DNA from: CSP1-1 sp035620615
GTDB taxonomy: Archaea > Thermoproteota > Nitrososphaeria > Nitrososphaerales > Nitrosopumilaceae
Length of the DNA stretch: 64,000 nucleotides
Assembly (NCBI GenBank): GCA_035620615.1
Contig: DASPGM010000014.1
Span: 18,373 to 82,372 of the forward strand
Reading direction: 5' to 3'
Program-made: the position numbers and the translations under genes
Part shown: piece by piece, positions 54,449 to 61,346 of the stretch
Position numbering within the stretch: the stretch's first letter is position 1
Layout of the letters: each line of letters begins with the position of its first letter
The notes under the pieces: model-generated
Databases searched by the model: none
Seen by the model: the letters and a program-made list of their open reading frames with translations, nothing else
Told to the model about the DNA's origin: nothing

Positions 54449-54832
54449 ATGGTAACTCCTACTACACAAGATCTGGAAGAATCATGTAAGAAAATTTTAC
54501 AACTTCCAAAAATTCGTTTCGTTGGAGTTTTAAACAAAATGGGAAACAAAATTGCTGGAGGCTTTAAAGAAGGAATTACATCATACCTTCCTGATAAAGA
54601 TAGTCGGATGATGTATGTTCAGCTAATTCTTGAATATCTGATGAGAAAAGACTTTGATGAAGGTTTAGGTCCAATAGAGTATATTTCTTCAAGAAGAGGC
54701 AAAGTTACAATGATAAGCATTCCTACAAAAGATTTTCTTGTATTAATTTCTGCTGAAAGAGATGTTAATGTACGGGAAATTATTTTACAAGTAAACTCTG
54801 CCTTTACTACTATACCAGATATAGAGCCATAA
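54449..54832 (+). CDS. 127-residue protein, divergent paralogue of 54026
   Basis: Same family as the minus-strand neighbour: PKIRFVGVLNKMGNKIAGGFK (about 20-40), then a central helix (MMYVQLILEYLMRKDF), RGKVTMISIPTKDFLVLISAE and a final helix. Start ATG at 54449. The two divergent copies have diverged strongly, so the duplication is old. Function unknown; such proteins in thaumarchaea may be small signalling modules, which is speculation. Confidence 0.7.
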   Translation: MVTPTTQDLEESCKKILQLPKIRFVGVLNKMGNKIAGGFKEGITSYLPDKDSRMMYVQLILEYLMRKDFDEGLGPIEYISSRRGKVTMISIPTKDFLVLISAERDVNVREIILQVNSAFTTIPDIEP

Positions 54833-54934
54833 ATTTGATTTTATTTTTTTTTATATAAAACAGAGATGCTGTGCAAAAATGAAACCTAATAATTTCTTCG
54901 TGAATCTTAAGTATAATAATCATGTTTAATGTTT

Positions 54935-55036
54935 ATGCAGCAGTTTAGTTTTAAAACAAAAAGTGATTCAAAGACAATAACTTTTGTAAAACTTCCAGAA
55001 AATGCTCTAAAATGGGCTCTTCTCTTAAGACAATAA
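54935..55036 (+). CDS. Possible 33-residue peptide
   Basis: An ATG frame encodes MQQFSFKTKSDSKTITFVK followed by LPENALKWALLLRQ and TAA. Its beta-strand-then-helix layout is compact and not low-complexity. It is in the 240-base gap before the convergent pilin gene. No homologue is recalled. Confidence 0.35.
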   Translation: MQQFSFKTKSDSKTITFVKLPENALKWALLLRQ

Positions 55037-55071
55037 AGTATCTACAGGCAATTAATTATCTATTTTTTTAT

Positions 55072-55695
55072 TTATCCACCCTGTTGGCCAACAGGAATTG
55101 TTCCTACAAACACATTTCCATTTGTAGTTGTTACTTTGAATTGTGAAGTACGACCAACTCTTAGATCACTATCAAGATCTAGTATTATAGTTGCAGTTTG
55201 ACCTGGACCAAGCTCAACTGATCCACCAGACAATAGTGTATCTGGAGTTTTTATTAACATTGTATAGTTTCCTAGAGGAATGTTTGGATCTGTGTAAAGA
55301 CCCATTCCTGTAGCTGATGCATCTACATATTGGTAGATGTATCCGCCAAAACTTACTTCGCCAAAAACAACTTTTTCTACACTGTCATTTGTAAGATAAA
55401 CTGCCACTCTTTCTCCTTGTTGTTTAAATGAATCTATATTTCCAGCAGAACCAGCAGGCATAAGATTTCCATCATGAGCTTTAAGAGCAGTTACAGTTCT
55501 TGCATCATATCCTAGTATTTTGATTGCTTCAAGCTGTGGTGCACCACTAATTTGGGCTGAGCTAAAAAATCCTTGAGCAAATACAAAGATAATGGTACCT
55601 CCTACCACAGCAATTGCTACCATTAGAATAGTTCCTATTACAGGATCTACTGCCCTATGACTTTTTATAAAATCTAATTTATTTCTCAAACACAA
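55072..55695 (-). CDS. Archaeal type IV pilin-like protein
   Basis: The 207-residue protein starts with a short charged leader, then SHRAVDPVIGTILMVAIAVV (residues about 12-31). Cleavage after A by an archaeal prepilin peptidase would expose VDPVIGTILMVAIAVVGGTI, the hydrophobic assembly helix of archaeal pilins (DUF1628-like). The rest is beta-rich with a Gly-rich end. No pilus assembly genes are nearby. It probably forms an adhesion pilus or a minor pilin. Confidence 0.85.
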   Translation of the reverse strand: MCLRNKLDFIKSHRAVDPVIGTILMVAIAVVGGTIIFVFAQGFFSSAQISGAPQLEAIKILGYDARTVTALKAHDGNLMPAGSAGNIDSFKQQGERVAVYLTNDSVEKVVFGEVSFGGYIYQYVDASATGMGLYTDPNIPLGNYTMLIKTPDTLLSGGSVELGPGQTATIILDLDSDLRVGRTSQFKVTTTNGNVFVGTIPVGQQGG

Positions 55696-55800
55696 ATTAT
55701 ACCAAAAAGTGGATGATAAATTGGAAGCTGTGCCAAATGCACATAATCTAGATTTTTTTGATTTAAGTGAGGTTTTTGTAATAAATCCCTGAAACTTTGT

Positions 55801-55860
55801 GCGAGAACGTTATGAGTAGAGCCCGAGGAACTGTGGTTATTGCAGGGAGGACGTTCTCGC
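55801..55860. ncRNA. Stem-loop B with GAGAACGT...ACGTTCTC ends
   Basis: GCGAGAACGT (55801-55810) and ACGTTCTCGC (55851-55860) are perfect inverted copies around a 40-base loop. The ends match elements C, D and E. Unlike C and D, no T-run or AGGCACTCC block flanks it, so its direction and promoter are uncertain. It lies about 105 bases upstream of the pilin start (minus strand). Confidence 0.5.
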
Positions 55861-56008
55861 CAAAAGTATTACGTCAAAGTATTACTTAAAGACTAGAAGC
55901 TAAGAAAATCCCACAAATTCAGATATTTATCCAGTATTTTGCGTTAGGTTTCTTCAAACAATAAAAGTGTAGTAATGCATTAAAGCAAGATTTCAAGAAA
56001 TACGCACA

Positions 56009-56113
56009 ATGAAGGCTGAAAACATTCTTGATAACCCAAAGAGCATGTATGTCATATCTGCTATAGGCATGTCGTCAATAATGGGATTATTTATTGCATA
56101 TATGCTAACCTAG
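56009..56113 (+). CDS. 34-residue single-helix membrane peptide
   Basis: The ATG frame MKAENILDNPKSMYVISAIG continues with MSSIMGLFIAYMLT and TAG: a short polar N-terminus then one hydrophobic helix. It lies between stem-loops B and C. Coding-like third positions and sense are plausible; no homologue is recalled. Confidence 0.5.
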   Translation: MKAENILDNPKSMYVISAIGMSSIMGLFIAYMLT

Positions 56114-56125
56114 GGAAAGTGACAA

Positions 56126-56165
56126 AAAGGCACTCCACAAAATAAGAATTATCATTAAGTAATAT
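56126..56165 (+). promoter_or_regulatory. Conserved 40-nt block upstream of stem-loop C (promoter candidate)
   Basis: AAAGGCACTCCACAAAA followed by AAGAATTATC-n2-TAAGTAAT recurs almost unchanged at 62322-62361 before stem-loop E. In both places the block ends 19-20 bases before the stem. The AT-rich second half could be the TATA region, and archaeal spacing would then start transcription at about the foot of the hairpin. Confidence 0.5.
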
Positions 56166-56183
56166 TTCTGTGTAGTATTGTCA

Positions 56184-56262
56184 CGAGAACGTAAAGCATT
56201 ATGGATACCTTCCTAATGTTTATGACAAAACCCCTGTAAACTTACGTTCTCGCATTTTTTTT
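56184..56262 (+). ncRNA. Stem-loop C, candidate small RNA gene with T-run terminator
   Basis: CGAGAACGTAA (56184-56194) pairs with TTACGTTCTCG (56242-56252), eleven perfect pairs enclosing 47 bases; eight T follow at 56255-56262. The 40-base conserved block precedes it. The unit block-spacer-hairpin-T-run is repeated at 62322-62460. No start codon frame of note is in the loop. I read it as a short autonomous RNA with paired ends. Confidence 0.55.
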
Positions 56263-56349
56263 AAAATAAATTGAGATTGAAATGAATTCGTTATACTTGA
56301 ACACACATAACTGTATTAATTCTATTCACGTAGATATGATTTGGTACTT

Positions 56350-56472
56350 ATGTTTCATGCAAGAAAGGCAATTTTATGTCCTAGATGTAAGAAGCAAACT
56401 TTTTTTGAAACATTAGATGGAAGAACCCAAAAAGGCCAAAAATGTTCTCATTGTTGGATTACTATTTCTTAA
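56350..56472 (+). CDS. 40-residue zinc-ribbon peptide
   Basis: The ATG frame MFHARKAILCPRCKKQTFFE... contains CPRC (residues 10-13) and CSHC (32-35), two C-x2-C knuckles 18 residues apart, a complete minimal zinc ribbon, and ends WITIS. It is intergenic and on the plus strand, convergent with the exported protein at 56533. Confidence 0.6.
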   Translation: MFHARKAILCPRCKKQTFFETLDGRTQKGQKCSHCWITIS

Positions 56473-56532
56473 AATAAAAAGAAAAAAAGATTTTTGGACT
56501 TTAATGTATCAGACTGTGGAAATTAAGATTTT

Positions 56533-57081
56533 TTAAAATTTTGATAAATCATTTTGATTTGGGGCTCGTATTTGAAAGGGAAAACCTCTGTCTCTTAGTT
56601 CCTTTAGTTGTTTTGAAATTTCATCCTGATTTTCAGAGCCATATGAAATTAAAATAAAATCCCCATCAAAAATTAGATAATCTCTCAAATTATCGATTTT
56701 TTTCTCATTAATGTAAAACTTTAGGGTATTTTCTGAATTAGCGCAGTATTTTTTTCCATTTGGGGGAATAATGCAATCAGAGGATAGTCCAAAATTTAGA
56801 GTATCAAAAAGATATCCAATTGTAACATCCTTTGAATGCCGGTGAATTACATAGCCATCAAAGTTTTCTAAATGTATAAAACTACTCTGTAATTGAAATT
56901 CTTTTCCTGTAAAATCAAACTTGTCTCCATTAATTATAAGTGAAATTGATGCATGCTCATGGGCACTACCAAAAACAAATGAGGAATCTCCACTTTTTGG
57001 TTCTTCAAGTAAAATTCCAACTGTAATTGTTGCCATTAACACTACTAGTATGCTAGGTATGACTGGAATTTTCTGTCCCAT
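56533..57081 (-). CDS. Exported protein with histidine clusters
   Basis: The 182-residue protein has an N-terminal helix (about 8-25), then SAHEHASISLIINGDKFDF (about 39-57), SSFIHLENFDGYVIHRHSKD (about 66-85), a cysteine pair (SSDCIIPPNGKKYCAN) and FYINEKKIDN. The H-x-H and H-x-H groups could bind copper or zinc. Similar thaumarchaeal proteins are, in my memory, sometimes labelled protein-disulfide isomerase without a CxxC motif, and none is present here either. Function open. Confidence 0.65.
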   Translation of the reverse strand: MGQKIPVIPSILVVLMATITVGILLEEPKSGDSSFVFGSAHEHASISLIINGDKFDFTGKEFQLQSSFIHLENFDGYVIHRHSKDVTIGYLFDTLNFGLSSDCIIPPNGKKYCANSENTLKFYINEKKIDNLRDYLIFDGDFILISYGSENQDEISKQLKELRDRGFPFQIRAPNQNDLSKF

Positions 57082-57182
57082 TGATTAGATCTTAGATTTT
57101 ACCCCTTTTTTTATCATCTGTATTTATATGAAAAAAAGAAAAAAAAGATTTGTGGATTAATTTTATCCAATAATCTTTCTAA

Positions 57183-57233
57183 TTATTCCTCTGGTGGTGG
57201 GTTTGCATGAGATTTTTTTTGTTTTTTTGCCAA
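57183..57233 (-). CDS. Possible 16-residue peptide with a strong, sequestered ribosome-binding site
   Basis: A TTG at 57233 opens MAKKQKKSHANPPPEE and TAA. GGAGGTG lies six bases before it, the best Shine-Dalgarno match in the window, and the same bases pair in a hairpin (57241-57278). The peptide is very short, so I list it mainly because of the leader. Confidence 0.35.
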   Translation of the reverse strand: MAKKQKKSHANPPPEE

Positions 57234-57240
57234 ATTGGGC

Positions 57241-57278
57241 ACCTCCTTTTCTCAAGCACACTCAAGGAGGCAACTTTC
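57241..57278 (-). promoter_or_regulatory. Leader hairpin covering GGAGGTG
   Basis: On the minus strand CCTCCTT pairs with AAGGAGG across a 15-base loop. The second arm is the ribosome-binding site of the 16-residue frame. Such a hairpin can switch translation, or it may simply be a stem of a non-coding RNA. Upstream minus-strand DNA to 57427 has no other supported gene. Confidence 0.4.
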
Positions 57279-57427
57279 AAAGAAAGGCTGTTTTGATTAC
57301 AAATGCTCTTGTAGCTAGTGTTCGTATAGGGAACAAAAAATGAACTTTGAAAATTCCGATTTACCATAGTGTGCTCGGCAGCTACTATCGATTAATTTTT
57401 GGATTTATACTTATCGTGAATTTTGAT

Positions 57428-57571
57428 TTAGGAATAATTATTCTTAGTTTGCAGTCTTCCCACTACATTACAAAACTGGCATCTGCCATGCTTTAATGCC
57501 TCTTCCTTTGTTGTACCTAGCTTTATTTTTAACTGTCCTTCCTTGTGACAGTTCAGACATGTAACCCTCAC
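57428..57571 (-). CDS. 47-residue zinc-ribbon peptide
   Basis: From GTG at 57571 (the only start after an in-frame TAA) the frame reads MRVTCLNCHKEGQLKIKLG..., with CLNC (residues 5-8) and CQFC (31-34), followed by a short basic tail. Knuckle spacing fits a rubredoxin-like or ribosomal-type zinc ribbon. It is near the histidine-cluster protein and the 16-residue frame on the same strand. Confidence 0.55.
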   Translation of the reverse strand: MRVTCLNCHKEGQLKIKLGTTKEEALKHGRCQFCNVVGRLQTKNNYS

Positions 57572-57723
57572 AGATACGTCTATGCCTTATTCCCCATTTC
57601 ATAATTAGGATACTTATACAAAAACTCTGTTGAGAAATTATGATTGTAATAACAAATTTTTAATCACAACACATTATTGTGGTAACGTATCTTGTAAAAA
57701 CATATTTTTTATATGAATAGAAT

Positions 57724-58014
57724 TTAGGGAAATTCAAATAAGGTAAACTTTTTTTGTTTTAATCCAAATTGATGTACACTCAAAAATGCTCCCAAGACCA
57801 GTAAAATTAATCCAATCCATAACTGGGACATACTTGCTAATCCATACATCAATGAATGATACAGTGCAATTAAAAGTACAGATTCAATGACTAGTATTCC
57901 TGCTAGGATTATTTTATAGAAGTTTTTAGTAGAGTTTGCCAGATTTGTTTCTTCCAAGTATATCGTATTTCTGATAGAAAAAATAGATAAGAGATTGTTT
58001 GTAATCTCTTTCAT
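57724..58014 (-). CDS. Small two-helix membrane protein
   Basis: The 96-residue protein has a polar N-terminus (about 30 residues) and two hydrophobic helices (about 33-55 and 60-82), ending in QFGLKQKKFTLFEFP, which should lie in the cytoplasm. No motif is recognised. It is 61 bases after the Hcp-like gene, same strand. Confidence 0.55.
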   Translation of the reverse strand: MKEITNNLLSIFSIRNTIYLEETNLANSTKNFYKIILAGILVIESVLLIALYHSLMYGLASMSQLWIGLILLVLGAFLSVHQFGLKQKKFTLFEFP

Positions 58015-58075
58015 ACATTTTTTATTGAGAATTTTTGTAAATTAAGAAATTTGATAAAAAAGAAAAGATTTGGGA

Positions 58076-58639
58076 TTATTTTACCCCTTCTTCAACCTTC
58101 CAAGAATACTCTACGTTTCCTTTGGAAGATCCATCTTCATCCAATATGGTGTATATTACTTTGATCTCTCCAAAGTTCAGTGAGATTGTATCAACAGGAA
58201 TTGAGTCGCCAGCAGCAGTGCCATGAAAGGAATAGCTTGTAATCATGACATTTTTTAGTTCATATTTTAGATATGGAACTTGTCTGCGATCTTCTCCTAA
58301 TGATTTTGTAAATTCAATTTCTGCTGTAGGAAATGATTTTCCAGCTGCAATTGATTCTTGGAGCTTTGGTGTAGATGCATCCAGTTCTTTGACTACCACA
58401 ATATCTCCAAATGTAGCACTTCCACGAGCTCGTGCTGTTCCACTTGCCTTGGCCTCTCTGTTAATGTCATGAGATACTGAAAGTAGATTTATCCAGCCTT
58501 GGCGGCCCTCATCGGTTGATTCTCCTTTGATATCGCCTAGTTTCAAATAGCCAGCTGCTTCGGCTTCTTGTGAAGCACCAACTAGCAACATTACTGAAGC
58601 AATTGAACCTATGCTTAAGAGAAGTAGTTGTTTATTCAT
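58076..58639 (-). CDS. Secreted Hcp-like (type VI tube protein fold) protein
   Basis: The ATG at 58639 gives MNKQLLLLSIGSIASVMLL and a signal peptide cut near AEA, 187 residues in all. The mature part AGYLKLGDIKGESTDEGRQG, then LLSVSHDINRE, VVKELDASTPKLQESIAAGK and DTISLNFGEIKVIYTI, follows the Hcp pattern of type VI secretion tube proteins. No other type VI gene is present, and an N-terminal signal peptide is not a feature of classical Hcp. It may form rings or tubes outside the cell. Confidence 0.72.
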   Translation of the reverse strand: MNKQLLLLSIGSIASVMLLVGASQEAEAAGYLKLGDIKGESTDEGRQGWINLLSVSHDINREAKASGTARARGSATFGDIVVVKELDASTPKLQESIAAGKSFPTAEIEFTKSLGEDRRQVPYLKYELKNVMITSYSFHGTAAGDSIPVDTISLNFGEIKVIYTILDEDGSSKGNVEYSWKVEEGVK

Positions 58640-58773
58640 TGAATCGAAATAAAAATTATTACAATATATTGTATCGTGTGTAATAATTTTCAAACAAAAA
58701 ATCTTCTGATGAAATGCATAGATTCTTAATATAGTGATCTAGTTTTTTTGAAAATTTATTTTTTTGACCAAAC

Positions 58774-58866
58774 TTATCCAAAAAAACCCCAAAAAAATAT
58801 ACCCATGTATAATATCCCAACTACTACTATAGCTATTACAAGAATCTTTGTAAACAAATTATTCAT
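58774..58866 (-). CDS. 30-residue membrane peptide coupled to the coiled-coil protein
   Basis: The ATG at 58866 overlaps the stop of the upstream 60-residue gene as ATGA. The frame MNNLFTKILVIAIVVVGILY continues into MGIFFWGFFG and TAA: a single hydrophobic helix. The overlap strongly supports translation. Confidence 0.6.
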   Translation of the reverse strand: MNNLFTKILVIAIVVVGILYMGIFFWGFFG

Positions 58867-59045
58867 TTCTTTTTTTCAAGCTCTGCTATCTTTTTTTCAA
58901 ATTCATCTACTCGTGCCGTAAGCTCTGCTAGGTGTTTTTTTGCCCTTTCTAGCTGCTTTCTTTTAATTTCCACATCAGCTTCCTTTAATTTCATATATTC
59001 TTCTAGACTCAGTTTTGAATTTTTAATTTCGTCAATCAGAGTCAT
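58863..59045 (-). CDS. 60-residue coiled-coil protein
   Basis: Nearly all 60 residues are one charged helix with heptads (LSLEEYMKLKEADVEIKRKQ, AELTARVDEFEKKIAELEKK). Start ATG at 59045. It ends over the start of the membrane peptide at 58866, so the two probably act together, e.g. the coiled coil held at the membrane. Confidence 0.65.
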   Translation of the reverse strand: MTLIDEIKNSKLSLEEYMKLKEADVEIKRKQLERAKKHLAELTARVDEFEKKIAELEKKK

Positions 59046-59161
59046 TTCTTAAATTTTATACGATAAACTAGGAATTAAGAATTTTATCTTAATCAGGTAA
59101 AGGTGCATAGCATTTACCAATGATCCGAACTTAAATGCAAGATTGACGTATCTAATGTGGC

Positions 59162-59518
59162 ATGCTGCGGCATGATGGGTTTTTGGAGCAGCGAACGGAT
59201 AGGGCTCTACAAATGCTTATGATCGATAGAAAAAACGAGTTTAGGGAATTAGCACATACTCTTCTCGGCAAGAACGTACAAAATATGCCAGTAAAACAAA
59301 TGGACTATTTTGTTTTAAATTTTTGTATGGATGTAAACAAGGCATTCAAGTGCTGGTCTGGTGAAAATGAATTGCCAATAAACTCTGCCTTACAGACTCT
59401 TACCATAGTTCGACAACTCTCTCGAGGAAAAAAAACAATGAATGAGCTTGCACATTTGCTAAATATATCATATAATATTGCTGAAGAATTCAAGGTAGTT
59501 TACAAAAGAATAGAGTAA
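59162..59518 (+). CDS. 118-residue protein, paralogue of the gene at 50771
   Basis: It has DRKNEFRELA (about 24-33), YFVLNFCMDVNKAFKCWSGE and GKKTMNELAHLLNISYNIAEEF (about 90-111), the same blocks as in the other copy. The last block looks like a helix-turn-helix that could read DNA. Start ATG at 59162. Neighbours differ between the two copies, so they are dispersed duplicates. Confidence 0.72.
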   Translation: MLRHDGFLEQRTDRALQMLMIDRKNEFRELAHTLLGKNVQNMPVKQMDYFVLNFCMDVNKAFKCWSGENELPINSALQTLTIVRQLSRGKKTMNELAHLLNISYNIAEEFKVVYKRIE

Positions 59519-59529
59519 AAATTTTAATT

Positions 59530-59718
59530 TTATACCTTAAAAGTCATGTATTTGCCCTCCTTGATTCCAATGGTTGGCTTTGCAATCTTGAATTTTTTTT
59601 GACAATGAAAACATAGATGAATCTTGTGTGGCTTTACTGCGTATAATCCTTCATCAATGTGCTGACCATTACAATATGGGCAAAAGATCGTAATTTTGGT
59701 AATTTTTGGCCTTGTCAC
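59530..59718 (-). CDS. 62-residue zinc-ribbon protein
   Basis: CPYCNGQHIDEG (residues about 13-24) and HLCFHCQKKFKI (about 34-45) give two C-x2-C pairs; the remainder is basic (KPTIGIKEGKYMTFKV). It is convergent with the 118-residue gene with 11 bases between. Probable nucleic-acid or protein-binding module. Confidence 0.68.
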   Translation of the reverse strand: MTRPKITKITIFCPYCNGQHIDEGLYAVKPHKIHLCFHCQKKFKIAKPTIGIKEGKYMTFKV

Positions 59719-59795
59719 TATAATTTTGTAAGTAAAGTAATTTAAAAAATTTTTAGAAAAAAAAAAAATAAAAATTGGGAATTGTTTTTTAATTC

Positions 59796-59945
59796 CTAAT
59801 TTTGGTGGGATTTTTTAGGGACTCTTTCACTACCCCTCCGTTCTTGGGGGCTAGGAGGATTTTGTGAGCGATTTTCTTGAAGCAGTTTGAGTTCTTGCTC
59901 ATATTCCTCCTCAAATTTTCCAAACTTGATTTTTTTGCTATTCAT
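59796..59945 (-). CDS. Possible 49-residue charged protein
   Basis: From ATG at 59945: MNSKKIKFGKFEEEYEQELK with a Glu/Lys helix, then a Pro/Arg/Ser-rich tail (NPPSPQERRGSERVPKK). The composition is not what random AT-rich DNA gives. It fills the gap between two minus-strand genes. Confidence 0.4.
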   Translation of the reverse strand: MNSKKIKFGKFEEEYEQELKLLQENRSQNPPSPQERRGSERVPKKSHQN

Positions 59946-60017
59946 TAAATTTTGTACTACAATCAAATTACTTAGGGATAGATTTTGGTTTGTGGTGTGC
60001 CTAAGAAATTAATAATT

Positions 60018-60899
60018 TTATTTCTTGAGGATTCCTTGATCGAGTAAAAATTGGATTGCTCCAAGTAGTTCATCTTCAGAGATTTTTTCTTCTGCATACC
60101 AAATGAAAATATTTTTCACCCATTGGGGTAATTTTGAATTACTTTCATCGTTTTGATCACTATCTATTGGTATGTCTGAAATAGAACTTGGAATGGCAAG
60201 CTCAATTGCTTGCTCTATAGTATAATCTGGAAAATTATAATCAAACCAGCTTTTGTATTCAGATTCATTATAGTATCTGTCAAGATAATACTGTGCTCCG
60301 TTTTGTGGGTCAATAAAACTTGGAGGGGTTTGTTTTTGGGGTGATTCTGAAATAGAGCCTGGAATTGCAAGCTCTATTGCTTTCTCTATAGTATAATCTG
60401 GAAAGTTTGAATCAAACCAGCTTTTGTATTCAGATTCATTATAGTATCTGTCAAGATAATACTGTGCTCCTATTTTTGGATCAAAAAACTCTAGAAAATT
60501 TGGAACAATTGGTGCTTGAGGTGGTGTATTATCTACAATTTCTATAAACTCAAATGTGTTTGTTGCTTTATTGCCATCATATGAGGCTTGAATAGAATAT
60601 TCTCCTTCAATTCTAAATGTCCCAGTAGCACTAAATGATGTTTGGAACACTCCATCAGATTTTAAGCGAACTAAATCTATTCTGACAAGATTTCCTGTTG
60701 GATCAAAAACCTGGAGTGTAACTTGAGGAGACTCTTTATCATAATTTTTTGCTTTACCACTAACTACAATCGTATCTCCTTCGGTGTAGGACTTTTTAGA
60801 AGTAGTTACTGATAATGTATCTTGGGCTTGGGCAAATGCTGAAAATGTACCTATGAAAAGAAGGCCAAAAATTACAACAAACAAGATTCCCTTTAGCAT
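60018..60899 (-). CDS. Secreted protein: beta module, duplicated Y/D-rich repeat and WIKN-type tail
   Basis: The 293 residues comprise a signal peptide (about 1-25), the beta-sandwich (TSKKSYTEGDTIVVSGKAKN ... EGEYSIQASYDG), two copies of a 57-residue unit with GAQYYLDRYYNESEYKSWFD and DYTIEKAIELAIP, and a C-terminal WVKNIFIWYAEEKISEDELL, a variant of the WIKNxAxWW repeat of the S-layer-like protein. The two units share 59 identical bases, so duplication is recent. Surface attachment and binding are likely; partner unknown. Confidence 0.7.
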   Translation of the reverse strand: MLKGILFVVIFGLLFIGTFSAFAQAQDTLSVTTSKKSYTEGDTIVVSGKAKNYDKESPQVTLQVFDPTGNLVRIDLVRLKSDGVFQTSFSATGTFRIEGEYSIQASYDGNKATNTFEFIEIVDNTPPQAPIVPNFLEFFDPKIGAQYYLDRYYNESEYKSWFDSNFPDYTIEKAIELAIPGSISESPQKQTPPSFIDPQNGAQYYLDRYYNESEYKSWFDYNFPDYTIEQAIELAIPSSISDIPIDSDQNDESNSKLPQWVKNIFIWYAEEKISEDELLGAIQFLLDQGILKK

Positions 60900-61044
60900 T
60901 TTTGATTATTCCTTGACTGGAAATTATAATTTATTAGAATAATAAAAATACAGAGGCACGCCACAACTCAAAAGCTTTGCTTATTTCATAATATGTGATA
61001 GATGATTAGGTGATATCGAAAACCAAACCAAAGTTCCCAAAAAA

Positions 61045-61099
61045 GGTTGAAGGGACGTCATGTCACAAAGCCAGACCATATGTTTTGTGACCCTTCACC
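61045..61099. ncRNA. Stem-loop F (candidate structured RNA)
   Basis: GGTTGAAGG pairs with CCTTCACC (outer stem, one bulged T), and inside it GTCACAAA (61062-61069) pairs with TTTGTGAC (61084-61091) around a 14-base loop. GACGTCAT occurs at 61054-61061 in the internal bulge and also before stem-loop A. It lies between two minus-strand genes without a T-run. Confidence 0.4.
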
Positions 61100-61164
61100 A
61101 TTAATGCTATGAATTAAGAGTTTATTTTAAACCAATTATTTTCGTTTATCAATCAAATAATTGA

Positions 61165-61260
61165 TTATGATATTTCTGATGCGCATTTGTTTGAACAAGT
61201 GGCATTATCAAATAAGCTGGAATATTCTCTACCACAATGCACACATTTTCTAAAAATCAT
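61165..61260 (-). CDS. 31-residue zinc-knuckle peptide
   Basis: The frame MIFRKCVHCGREYSSLFDNA then TCSNKCASEIS has C-x2-C and C-x3-C, closely like the first half of the protein at 52919. It is complete with ATG and TAA and lies in otherwise empty sequence. Confidence 0.5.
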   Translation of the reverse strand: MIFRKCVHCGREYSSLFDNATCSNKCASEIS

Positions 61261-61346
61261 ATTAAGATACTATATTATACATCAACATAGTACTTAAGGA
61301 AAAGACTTTTTTCAGGCGATCTTTTTGAAAAGAACACAGATTTCTG

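Noticed and set aside
57179..57367. 62-codon minus-strand frame
   Set aside because: Composition is unremarkable and the frame runs through the CCTCCTT/AAGGAGG hairpin; the hairpin and the 16-codon frame are a better reading.
58076..58639. Type VI secretion locus
   Set aside because: Only an Hcp-like protein is present; no sheath, baseplate or ATPase genes are nearby.
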